Source: Rhizobium sp. SG_E_25_P2 (GTDB taxonomy: Bacteria; Pseudomonadota; Alphaproteobacteria; Rhizobiales; Rhizobiaceae). Taken from it: DNA of 64,000 nt. Positions 28,953-37,046 of the stretch are shown piece after piece. The position numbers and the translations under genes are program-made. The stretch spans positions 1 to 64,000 of the forward strand of contig NZ_JARXVM010000012.1 in the NCBI RefSeq assembly GCF_029892285.1. Direction: 5' to 3'. Each line of letters begins with the position of its first letter. The first letter of the stretch is position 1. The notes below the pieces were generated by a model, which did no database searches, was not told where the DNA came from, and saw only the letters and a list, made by a program, of their open reading frames with translations.

Positions 28953-31814
28953 ATGACCGTACTGGCTCAAGGCGGCAATCACTATTCGATTTTCTTCAAG
29001 GACGGCGTCGTCTACACCGCCGGCGAAAACAATGAGAGTCAGCTCGGCCGCGGTGAAGTCACCGACACTGGCGTCGCCTGGGGCGATATCGGCGCGATCA
29101 ACCTGCCCGAGGGTTTCACTGACGAAATCGTGGCGATTTCGGCGGGCATGCTGCACGGCGCCTTCCTCACTGCAGAGGGCGAAGTTTATGTCTGGGGGGA
29201 CAACAATCTCGGCAAACTCGGACAAGGCGACACCAGCAATTACGAAGTGCTGACCCCGGTCAAGGTGACCGGCCTCGATGGCGTCAAGATCGAACAGATC
29301 TACATGGCCAATGGCGCGAGCTACGCGATTTCCGACGAAGGCGTTCTCTATGCCTGGGGCCAGAACACCAACGGCCAGCTCGGCATCGGCAATCTCACCA
29401 ATCAGGGGACGCCGGTCGCCGTTGCCGCCTCCTCCTTCGGCGGCGAAAAAGTCGCTTCGATCGATTGGGGCACGTCCTATGCGCTCGTGCTCACGGAAAG
29501 CGGCGAAGTCTATGCGATGGGCTCCAATGTTCAGGGCCAACTGGGGCCAGAGGGCGTGCAGGATGACGGGAGCTTTGTCCGTCGTTCCGAAACACCGCTG
29601 CTTGTCGATATCCCCGGCACGGTGACCAAGGTGATCGCCGGCACCAACACGTCTTTCGCCATTACCGAGGATGGAACGGTCTATGGCTGGGGCCAGTCGG
29701 ACTATGGTCAATTGGTCAAGGGCGATATCGTCGATGGCCTGATCACCAATGCCGACACGGAAAATTCCGCCACCCCTACCGTCATCGAGGGCCTGCCGGA
29801 CAATGTCGTCGACATCCATATCGGCTCGCGCTGGGTCGTGGCGCTCACGGCAGACGGTCAAGTCTGGTCCTGGGGACGCAATGACGAAGGTTGGCTCGGG
29901 CTGGAGCGGACGACCGGCGACGACGACATTCTGGTCGCGCCGACGCAGATCGAAGCGCTCGACGGGGTCAATATCGTCTCGATCTCCGGCGGCGCCAATC
30001 ACGCCTTCGCGGTCGATGAGGACGGCAATGTCTATGGCTGGGGAAACATGAATCACGGCCGCCTCGCCACCGAACAGGCGGAAGGCACCTGGGCCACCGG
30101 GCCGATCCTCATTCCGCTCGAGGATGACGGGCGCGAAGTCATCATCGGGTCGAGCGATTCCGGCGAGACGCTGTTGGCAGGCGAGCTTTCCGACGATGTC
30201 CAGGGCTACGCGATCTACGGCTTCGGCGGCGCAGATACGATCATCGGCGGCGACGGAACCGACTATCTCGATGGCGGCGTTCTCGACGATGCGCTCGCCG
30301 GCGGCGCCGGCGACGACGTGCTGATCGGCGCATCCGGCTCCGATACGCTCGACGGCGGCGCGGGCGAAGACGAGATGCGCGGCGGCAAGGGCGACGACGC
30401 CTATGTCGTCGATGCGGAAAACGATGTCATCACCGAAAACGCCGACGCCGGCAGCGACACGGTTGTCTCGACGGCAAGCTACGTCCTCTCGTCCAACATC
30501 GAAACGCTCGAATTGGGCGGCGTCGGCGATATTGACGCGACCGGCAACGACCTCGCCAACAGCCTCAAGGGCAATGACGGCGCCAATGTGCTTGATGGCG
30601 CGGCAGGCGCAGATAGGCTGGCCGGAGGATTGGGCGACGACACCTATGTGATCGATGACGAAGGCGACGTCGTCACTGAAGAGGCGGATGCCGGCAGCGA
30701 CCAAGTTCGGTCCAGCATCAGCTACACGCTCGGAGCAGCGCTCGAAAACTTGTCCCTGATCGGTGACCTGGATATCGACGCCACGGGCTCGGAACTCGAC
30801 AACACCCTCACCGGCAATGACGGCGCCAACACGCTCGACGGGCTTGCAGGTTCGGACACGCTGGCCGGCGGCAAAGGCGACGACGTCTATGTCGTCGAAA
30901 GCGTCGGAGATTCGGTTGTCGAAGCCGCCAATGAGGGCCGTGATCTCGTTCGCGCCCAGATCTCCTACACGCTCGGGGACAATCTCGAATCCCTGGAGCT
31001 CGAAGGCTCCGAGGCGATCGACGCCACGGGCAACAGCCTCTCGAACACCCTCATCGGCAATGACGGGGCCAATATCCTCAACGGTCGCGCCGGCGCCGAT
31101 GACATGTCTGGCGGGGCGGGCGACGACATTTATGTCGTCGACGACGCCGGCGATGCGGTCAGTGAAAGCACCGCCGCCGGATCTGATCAGGTTCGCAGCT
31201 GGGCGGATAGCTTCCGCCTGAGCGGCAATGTCGAGAATCTCGCGCTTCGCGGTTCCGCTCATGAAGGTCACGGCAACGCTCTCGCCAACGCGATCTCCGG
31301 CACGGCCAACAGCAACATGCTTTACGGCTATCAGGGGAACGATACGCTTACGGGCGGAGGCGGAGCAGACTCGCTGTTCGGCGGTTTGGGCGGCGACAGG
31401 CTCGAAGGCGGGCGTGGCGCGGACAGCTTGACCGGCGGCCTGGGCGACGACGTCCTGGTCGGCGGCGCGGGCATCGACACCCTGCAGGGCGGATCTGGCG
31501 CGGACACATTCGTCTTTGCAGAGGGTGACTCGGGCAAGCGCGCCGGAAAGGCCGACACGATCACCGATTTCTCCGTGAGCGGGGGCGATTTGATCGATCT
31601 TCAAGCCCTGGACGCCAACGTTGCGAAGAACGGCAACCAGTCGTTCTCCGTCATCGGCGACAAGGACTTTTCGGGACGTTCGGGTCAGTTGCGGGTCTAC
31701 TCCGAAAACAAGGAAACCTATGTTGAAGCAGACATGAATGGCGACGCCAAGGCGGATTTCGTACTGCATATCGACGGAACCCGACGTCTGACCTCCGACG
31801 ACTTCATCCTTTGA
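28953..31814 (+). CDS. RCC1-propeller / RTX-repeat secreted protein
   Basis: 953-residue acidic protein. Residues 1-400 carry seven RCC1-type repeats (cores such as VYVWGDNNLGKLGQG, LYAWGQNTNGQLGIG, VYGWGQSDYGQL, VWSWGRNDEGWLG near residues 20, 78, 132, 186, 242, 305, 360), enough for one seven-bladed propeller. From about 415 come RTX nonapeptides (GGxGxDxLxGG) that bind Ca2+, with three exact 81-residue modules from residue 484 and a fourth diverged one. The last 110 residues (FVFAEGDSG to DDFIL) match the serralysin C-terminal/type I secretion region. No N-terminal signal peptide, as expected for type I export. No catalytic domain and no ABC/HlyD exporter genes nearby. Confidence 0.88.
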   Translation: MTVLAQGGNHYSIFFKDGVVYTAGENNESQLGRGEVTDTGVAWGDIGAINLPEGFTDEIVAISAGMLHGAFLTAEGEVYVWGDNNLGKLGQGDTSNYEVLTPVKVTGLDGVKIEQIYMANGASYAISDEGVLYAWGQNTNGQLGIGNLTNQGTPVAVAASSFGGEKVASIDWGTSYALVLTESGEVYAMGSNVQGQLGPEGVQDDGSFVRRSETPLLVDIPGTVTKVIAGTNTSFAITEDGTVYGWGQSDYGQLVKGDIVDGLITNADTENSATPTVIEGLPDNVVDIHIGSRWVVALTADGQVWSWGRNDEGWLGLERTTGDDDILVAPTQIEALDGVNIVSISGGANHAFAVDEDGNVYGWGNMNHGRLATEQAEGTWATGPILIPLEDDGREVIIGSSDSGETLLAGELSDDVQGYAIYGFGGADTIIGGDGTDYLDGGVLDDALAGGAGDDVLIGASGSDTLDGGAGEDEMRGGKGDDAYVVDAENDVITENADAGSDTVVSTASYVLSSNIETLELGGVGDIDATGNDLANSLKGNDGANVLDGAAGADRLAGGLGDDTYVIDDEGDVVTEEADAGSDQVRSSISYTLGAALENLSLIGDLDIDATGSELDNTLTGNDGANTLDGLAGSDTLAGGKGDDVYVVESVGDSVVEAANEGRDLVRAQISYTLGDNLESLELEGSEAIDATGNSLSNTLIGNDGANILNGRAGADDMSGGAGDDIYVVDDAGDAVSESTAAGSDQVRSWADSFRLSGNVENLALRGSAHEGHGNALANAISGTANSNMLYGYQGNDTLTGGGGADSLFGGLGGDRLEGGRGADSLTGGLGDDVLVGGAGIDTLQGGSGADTFVFAEGDSGKRAGKADTITDFSVSGGDLIDLQALDANVAKNGNQSFSVIGDKDFSGRSGQLRVYSENKETYVEADMNGDAKADFVLHIDGTRRLTSDDFIL
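30402..31373 (+). repeat. Tandem 243-bp coding repeats in the RTX region
   Basis: Units begin at 30402, 30645, 30888 and 31131, each 243 bp (81 codons) apart. Each starts with TATGT(C/G) for Tyr-Val and contains xDATGNxLxNxLxGNDGANxL followed by two RTX nonapeptides. The first three keep the exact period; the fourth diverges after about 60 codons. Confidence 0.85.
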
Positions 31815-31935
31815 TCCCAGCTTTCGAGCCGACGCCGGACCGGCTCGGCTCGAAAACAATCGGGATCACGGAAGCAGGGCAATTCCTGAGATCCAGCTTT
31901 GTTCGGATTGGTTTGAACGCTGATACACGACAGGG

Positions 31936-31961
31936 AAAGGGGCGCGTCACAGCGCCCCTTT
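31936..31961 (+). terminator. Hairpin terminator after the RCC1-RTX gene
   Basis: Perfect 10-bp stem AAAGGGGCGC (31936-31945) with GCGCCCCTTT (31952-31961), 6-base loop, 122 bases beyond the stop and between two convergent genes. T-richness after the stem is limited, so it may serve both strands weakly. Confidence 0.6.
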
Positions 31962-32018
31962 GCGTTCGGTCCAACAGATTTCGCTCTCTAAAGTCAGATA
32001 GGGCAGACTTTGTACCGC

Positions 32019-33158
32019 TTATGCCGCCTCGACCGCGAGGAAAGAGGCATAGGCGCGCGCCGACTGACGTTGTTCGACGAAGTGCAGTCGTTCGACCATG
32101 TCGATCAACTGGCTCGACAATTCGCCGACCGCCTTGCGGCTGCGGAATCGCTCAACCAGCCGTGTCGCGACTGCACTGAAACCGGTGGCGTGCGGCTCGA
32201 TCGATTGACGGCGCCATTCCAGCGTCGCCTCCACGAACACTTCCGACATTTCCCGCGCAAGTCCCGCCGCCTCGTAAAGCACGCGAATCGCGTGCCAGCG
32301 GCCGTCGGCGAGGATTGAGCGGACCCGCTTTTCCTGCAGGCTTGAGAGGTGCGAGATGGCGGTCGCGAAGAAATCGATCTTGCCGAGGCAGAGCGCCTGC
32401 ATCAGGAAAGCCGGGGTGAGGAATTCCTGTTCGGCGAGATGGTCGATCAGGCTGTGCATGTCGCTCGCGTCCGCGACGCCGGCCAGCGCCACGGTCGCCT
32501 CTTCGCAGGCTTCCCGCAACAGGCGCTCGGAGCGGCGGGGGCCAAGAATATTGCGCATCAGGTCGCTTTCGCCCAACGCCTCCGACAGGCTGAGCGCCAG
32601 CCGATGGCGGGCGTCGAGCGGCAGTTCCTCGCGATCGAGCAGCATGTCGCGCAGAATCGCCGATGCGGCATGCCGCTCGGCGATGCGCCGCAGACTATGG
32701 CGGGTGACGATGGCGCCGGGATTGGCGAGCATGATCTCGATTTCCGCCTCATCGCCGATCTCGGCGATCGCCGCGCAGACCGGCTGGGTCAGCACGTAGC
32801 GCGAGGCGATCAGGGCTCGGGTGACGCCATCGCCGCGGGCGGCGAGATCGACCAGATCGATGTCCGACAGGATCGGCGACCGGCCGATCACTTCGGCGGC
32901 GATTTCCGGCTGATCGAGACAAAGGGAAAGAATGACCGGTCGTGGCGCCTGGTCTGCGCCGCCCAACGCCTGGGCGAGCGCAAGCCGCACTTTTGGCGAG
33001 GCATCGTCGAGCAGCCAGGTCATGGCGAGCAACGCTGCGTGTCGCTCATGAACATCCATCGTGGAATGAAGATAGGCGCGGCCGAGCGCATTGGCCGCCT
33101 TTGCGCGTTCAGACGCTTTCGCCTTTTCCGCCCAACGCATAAACGTCTCTATGATCAC
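32019..33158 (-). CDS. DUF2336 domain-containing protein
   Basis: 379 residues, almost entirely helical, matching the DUF2336 family common in alphaproteobacteria and of unknown function. Repeated helix pairs of HEAT-like character are visible (VHERHAALLAMTWLLDDASP, then KVRLALAQALGG; later CLDQPEIAAEVIGRSPILSD). No signal peptide or membrane segment. Divergent from the CitE-like gene; the 112 bases between hold both start regions. Confidence 0.82.
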   Translation of the reverse strand: MIIETFMRWAEKAKASERAKAANALGRAYLHSTMDVHERHAALLAMTWLLDDASPKVRLALAQALGGADQAPRPVILSLCLDQPEIAAEVIGRSPILSDIDLVDLAARGDGVTRALIASRYVLTQPVCAAIAEIGDEAEIEIMLANPGAIVTRHSLRRIAERHAASAILRDMLLDREELPLDARHRLALSLSEALGESDLMRNILGPRRSERLLREACEEATVALAGVADASDMHSLIDHLAEQEFLTPAFLMQALCLGKIDFFATAISHLSSLQEKRVRSILADGRWHAIRVLYEAAGLAREMSEVFVEATLEWRRQSIEPHATGFSAVATRLVERFRSRKAVGELSSQLIDMVERLHFVEQRQSARAYASFLAVEAA

Positions 33159-33270
33159 GCCCGACTCCCAGACTCGCGCCCTGTACTGAATTGAGCCTAT
33201 CCGGCAAAAGTTTAAGATTGGTTCACCATGTTTGGAGAGGGGCGGTTAACTCTATGGGAAGAGCGGCATC

Positions 33271-33801
33271 ATGAGCGCAGACTCCGATCCGGCAACGGCG
33301 CTGTCGAGGCTCCACTGGTTTCAGACGGACCGACAGGACCTTGTGCTGGCGGTCGTCAACGGCGAGTCGGAGCATCTTGCAGTCGATCTTCAGACGGTCT
33401 TGGCCGCGCCAAACGACGGTCTGCTCATCCGCCGCTGCGACGGACTTGCGGGAATCGAACGAGTGGAAACCGCCTTGCGGGTCGCCGAGGCGCGACTGGG
33501 CGTCGTTGAAGGTGAAACGCCAGTTGTCGCCAGCATGGCCGATACCGCCCGCGCCGTCCTCGCCCTGCGCAAACCGATGATCGCCTCGCCACGACTCATC
33601 GGCCTGACCTGGGATCGTCCGGCGCTCCGAAAGAGCCTGGGCTGCAGCGACCCCTCGCCGCTTCTCGATCAGGCGGGCCTGCAACTGCTCTACGCCGCCG
33701 CCGCCGCAGGCTGCGCCGCGTTCGACTGGCAGGCTGATACAAATCCGGAACTGGAGGAAAAAGCCCGCTCGCTCGGCTTCGCGGGCGCCTGTATTGGGTA
33801 A
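33271..33801 (+). CDS. Short CitE/HpcH-like protein, probably without lyase activity
   Basis: 176 residues. The segment GIERVETALRVAEARLGVVE followed by TPVVASMADTARAVLAL, PRLIGLTWDRPALRKSLGC and LLYAAAAAGCAAFDW follows the order of the HpcH/HpaI/CitE barrel (ae..., alIETarG, prlvaLafGaeDla, ...vaAr...d). It is about half the normal length, the expected IET is MAD and the expected E-D metal-binding pair is W-D, so the Mg-binding acidic residues look lost. Assignment is by pattern only; a different fold is possible. Stops 3 bases before the convergent flavin reductase stop. Confidence 0.5.
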   Translation: MSADSDPATALSRLHWFQTDRQDLVLAVVNGESEHLAVDLQTVLAAPNDGLLIRRCDGLAGIERVETALRVAEARLGVVEGETPVVASMADTARAVLALRKPMIASPRLIGLTWDRPALRKSLGCSDPSPLLDQAGLQLLYAAAAAGCAAFDWQADTNPELEEKARSLGFAGACIG

Positions 33802-33804
33802 GCG

Positions 33805-34410
33805 TCAGCCGACCTTCGGTCGCGCAAGCTCGAACAGCGGGCCGGCTTCGGCATAGTCCATATAGCCCAGCCGCGTCACGGGACGGGCGAGCGCCACGTC
33901 GAAGCGGCCGTTTCGGATAACCGCGTCATCGATGCGAATGCCGACCACCTGGCCGAACACCATATGCGCATCCGTCTCCTTGCCGCCGAGATCTCGGGGG
34001 CGGAGGATCTGCGTGACCCGGCATTCAAGCACGGCTTTGGCCTCGGCCACATAGGGCGCGTCGACCATCTCGCCCAGGACGGCTGTCAGGCCGGCGAGAC
34101 CGAATTCATCGACGCCATAGGGCACAGCGGCGGACGAGGCGTTCATCGCCTCCACGAGATCAGCGCTGACGTAATTGACGGTGAAGACGCCGGTTTCCTC
34201 GGCATTGCGGGCCGAATGCTTGTAACCCGACGACGAGAACATCACGATCTTCGGCGTATCGCTGACGATATTGAAAAAGGAGTAAGGGCCGAGATTGCGG
34301 CTTCCATCGGCGCCGCGCGTGCCGATCCAGCCGATCGGGCGGGGCGCGACGATCGCTTTGAACGGGTCATGCGGCAGACCGTGATCGCGGCTGTCGGCCC
34401 TGTAGAACAT
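33805..34410 (-). CDS. Flavin reductase-like (FMN-binding split barrel) protein
   Basis: 201 residues of the flavin_reduct/flavoredoxin family. Typical segments are FKAIVAPRPIGWIGTRGADG, NLGPYSFFNIVSDTPKIVMF and NAEETGVFTVNYVS. It probably binds FMN; partner unknown. Located 4 bases after the nitroreductase gene, same strand, so the two flavoproteins are likely co-expressed. Confidence 0.9.
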   Translation of the reverse strand: MFYRADSRDHGLPHDPFKAIVAPRPIGWIGTRGADGSRNLGPYSFFNIVSDTPKIVMFSSSGYKHSARNAEETGVFTVNYVSADLVEAMNASSAAVPYGVDEFGLAGLTAVLGEMVDAPYVAEAKAVLECRVTQILRPRDLGGKETDAHMVFGQVVGIRIDDAVIRNGRFDVALARPVTRLGYMDYAEAGPLFELARPKVG

Positions 34411-34414
34411 GGAC

Positions 34415-34990
34415 CTACTCCGCCCAGCTCACAATGTCGGAAAGCTCGGGACGCGGCCGGTCGACGACGGGGAAATCGGTCGAGCCGATATGAATGAAAC
34501 CCGCCACCTTCTCGCCCGGCTGAACGCCGAGGGTCGGAAAAGCGCGTTCATCGAAGGCCATCCATTCCGAAAGCCAGTTCGACACATAGCCATGCGCATT
34601 GGCCGCCATCAGCAGGTTGAGGCAGACGGCGCCCGCCGACATCACCTGTTCCCATTCCGGGACTTTCGCATGCGGGGCGGCGCGGGAAATGACCGCCACC
34701 ACCACCGGAGCGCGGGTGAAGCGGGTTTCCTCGACCTTGACCATCTCTTCCGACAGATCCGGCTGACCAGCCTTGCGGATGGCGCACAGTTCAAGCGAGA
34801 TCCGCTCGCGGACGGGCCCGGCATAAACGATGAAGCGCCAGGGGGCGAGCTTGCCATGGTCGGGCACGCGGCTCGCCAGCGTCAGCATGGCCTCGACCTC
34901 GTCCTTCGACGGCCCGGGTTCGCGCATCTGGAAGGCTGGAATGGAGCGGCGGGTGCGGAGATAATCGATCAGCGTGATATCGGTCTTCAT
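34415..34990 (-). CDS. Nitroreductase-family FMN oxidoreductase
   Basis: 191 residues, YdjA-like nitroreductase. [12 protein letters not shown] gives the N-terminal FMN-phosphate contact; [19 protein letters not shown] and [19 protein letters not shown] are conserved. Start ATG 34990 ([16 protein letters not shown]); the frame extends to 35074 without family similarity. In an operon with the flavin reductase. Confidence 0.92.
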   Translation of the reverse strand: MKTDITLIDYLRTRRSIPAFQMREPGPSKDEVEAMLTLASRVPDHGKLAPWRFIVYAGPVRERISLELCAIRKAGQPDLSEEMVKVEETRFTRAPVVVAVISRAAPHAKVPEWEQVMSAGAVCLNLLMAANAHGYVSNWLSEWMAFDERAFPTLGVQPGEKVAGFIHIGSTDFPVVDRPRPELSDIVSWAE

Positions 34991-35082
34991 ATTGCCTCTA
35001 TTGCGACGACAAGGTCGGACTTGAAATCCTGTCCAGCTTGCGGGAGAAGTGATCCGCCGCGAACGGAGAGTCAAGCTCGGAA

Positions 35083-36084
35083 ATGAAGACCGTCATCATC
35101 GCCTCATTCGCGCCAGCGGCCCTCGCCGTCATGATTGCCGGCCCCGCCGCGCCTGCTCATGCGCAGGACACCGATCCTTTCACCGTCATCGAACCCAGCC
35201 GCCGGCCCGATGAAGCCAAGCCCGGGGCGGGCAAGGCCACGCGGCCGGAAGAGACGCCCCCCGTCAACGCCTTCTCGCCCCTGTCTCCGAGCGGCGACGC
35301 GCTGTTGTCGACTGGCCGGCCCGTGCATTTCGAGGCTCGCCTGGCCGATGGCGGCGCGCCGATGAAGTATGGTCTCTCCTGGCGGGTGTTTCGCCCCATC
35401 GCCGGCCCCGACGGCAAGCTGCCATTGCTCGCCAGCGCCGAGGGCGGCTCCGCCGACCTCGAACTCGAGCCGGGCGAATATTTCGTGCATGTGGCCTTCG
35501 GCCGCGCCGGCGCCACCAAGAAGCTGGTCGTGCCGGCGAGCGGCGATGTCGCGGCGCAGACACTGGTGCTCGACGCCGGCGGCGTGGTGCTGAACGCGGT
35601 GTCGGGATCCGACAACCGTATTCCGGTCAGCGAATTGAAATTCAACATCTATTCGACCGAAGTGCGCGAGGATGGCGAGCGCGGCCTGATCATGGGCGAC
35701 GTCAAGCCGGGCGAGATCGTCAGGCTGAATTCGGGCACCTATCACATCGTTTCCAATTACGGCGACATCAACGCCACGATCCGCGCCGACATCCAGATCC
35801 GCGCCGGGCAATTGACCAAGGCGACGCTGCAGCACAAGGCCGCCAAGATCGCGCTGAAACTGGTGTCGCAGGAAGGCGGCGAAGCCATCGCCGACACCGC
35901 CTGGTCGATCCTGACAGGTTCCGGCGACTCAGTCAGCGAAAGCGTCGGCGCCTTTCCGGTGGTGATCCTCGCCGAGGGGACCTACACCGCCGTGGCGCGC
36001 CACAAGGACAAGATCTACCAGCGCGATTTCACCGTCGCGCCCGGCAAGAACCAGGACGTGGAAGTGCTGCTGGACAACGGCTAA
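35083..36084 (+). CDS. Hypothetical secreted/periplasmic protein
   Basis: 333 residues with a signal peptide ([20 protein letters not shown], cut after AHAQ). A disordered Pro/Glu/Lys-rich stretch (residues 30-65) is followed by repeated beta-rich segments, each containing an [11 protein letters not shown] / [12 protein letters not shown] / [13 protein letters not shown] motif, so perhaps three or four Ig-like or carboxypeptidase-regulatory-like folds. No enzyme motif. Similar proteins appear to be conserved in Hyphomicrobiales but I do not recognise a named family. Divergent from the nitroreductase gene and ends 15 bases before a convergent gene. Confidence 0.75.
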   Translation: MKTVIIASFAPAALAVMIAGPAAPAHAQDTDPFTVIEPSRRPDEAKPGAGKATRPEETPPVNAFSPLSPSGDALLSTGRPVHFEARLADGGAPMKYGLSWRVFRPIAGPDGKLPLLASAEGGSADLELEPGEYFVHVAFGRAGATKKLVVPASGDVAAQTLVLDAGGVVLNAVSGSDNRIPVSELKFNIYSTEVREDGERGLIMGDVKPGEIVRLNSGTYHIVSNYGDINATIRADIQIRAGQLTKATLQHKAAKIALKLVSQEGGEAIADTAWSILTGSGDSVSESVGAFPVVILAEGTYTAVARHKDKIYQRDFTVAPGKNQDVEVLLDNG

Positions 36085-36099
36085 TCCGTCAGTCCGCCA

Positions 36100-36927
36100 C
36101 TACACAGTCTTCGCTGTGCGCTCGCCCAGCGAAAACACCGATTCGTAAATATATTGCAGGATCGCCTTGCGGTCGGGGATGCGCGACAGCTCGTCCCAGG
36201 GCACGATCTGGCCGATATTGGAATAGATCGTTTCCCCCGAGAGCTGGCAGAATTCGCGGATCAGCAGCGACAGGCGCAGCGTCAGCGAGAAGCGGCTGAC
36301 GAGATGGAACAGCCAGCCATTCTGGCCTTCGAAATAGATCGGCAGCACGCTGGCCTTGGCCGACTGGATCAGCTTGGCCGGGAACATCTTCCACGGCAGA
36401 TCTTCGGCCTGGCCAAAGCCCTTAGGCGCGGTGGCGACGCCGCCGGCCGGGAAGATGACGATGGTGACGCCTTCCTTGAGCAGCCTGAGCGCCTCGTTGC
36501 GCGTCGCCATATTGATGGCCAGCGCTTCCTTGGTCTCGTCGAAACAGATTGGCAGCGAATAGGGCTTCATTTCCGGGATTTTCAAGAGCTGGTCGTTGAT
36601 CAGCACCTTGAAGGGACGGCCCAGCTGTTCGGCAAGCGCCAGCACGGCGATGCCGTCGGCGATGCCATAGGGATGGTTGGCGACCATCACCACCGGACCA
36701 TCCGGAAGATCCTTGGGCGGCCAGTTGCCCTTGACCGAGAGATCGATCTTGATGAGTTCGAGCATTTTGGAAAACACCCGGTCCGACTTGCCCACCACAT
36801 CCGAGCGCCAGATCTTGTACATCTCGACATATTTGTCGCGGCCGGACAGGTTCTCGACGGTGCGGATCACCATGCGCTTGAGAAGCGGGTCGCTCTCATT
36901 GGCGTAGGACAGTTCTTTGAATTTCAC
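36100..36927 (-). CDS. Lysophospholipid acyltransferase-family protein
   Basis: 275 residues of the PlsC-like superfamily. The acceptor motif reads VANHPYGIADG, with five residues between His and Asp, the spacing seen in the putative-hemolysin/OlsA-like subgroup rather than the classical HX4D. Second motif VTIVIFPAGGVATAPKG (phosphate-contact region) is present. It probably acylates a lyso-lipid at the membrane face; substrate unknown. Downstream of thrS on the same strand, after a hairpin. Confidence 0.82.
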   Translation of the reverse strand: MKFKELSYANESDPLLKRMVIRTVENLSGRDKYVEMYKIWRSDVVGKSDRVFSKMLELIKIDLSVKGNWPPKDLPDGPVVMVANHPYGIADGIAVLALAEQLGRPFKVLINDQLLKIPEMKPYSLPICFDETKEALAINMATRNEALRLLKEGVTIVIFPAGGVATAPKGFGQAEDLPWKMFPAKLIQSAKASVLPIYFEGQNGWLFHLVSRFSLTLRLSLLIREFCQLSGETIYSNIGQIVPWDELSRIPDRKAILQYIYESVFSLGERTAKTV

Positions 36928-36995
36928 GGGGGCGTTTCCACAATCATCGTCTACAGTTCTTACACTGATAAGAACCTAGGGTGACATAATGACGA

Positions 36996-37020
36996 CAGGC
37001 GTGGATTTTGTCCACGCCTG
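36996..37020 (-). terminator. Hairpin after thrS
   Basis: Perfect 10-bp stem CAGGCGTGGA (36996-37005) with TCCACGCCTG (37011-37020), 5-base loop, 27 bases beyond the thrS stop. The following minus-strand bases TCGTCATTATG are only mildly T-rich. Confidence 0.62.
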
Positions 37021-37046
37021 CCGGAACTTTTGTCTGGTTCGTTCGT

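Noticed and set aside
30402-31373. Regular repeats as CRISPR or satellite DNA
   Set aside because: The 243-bp period keeps the reading frame and codes for RTX modules.
28818-31859. Open minus-strand frame of 1013 codons antisense to the RCC1-RTX gene
   Set aside because: The repeats of the RTX gene leave the antisense frame open; the plus-strand protein has unmistakable RCC1 and RTX motifs.
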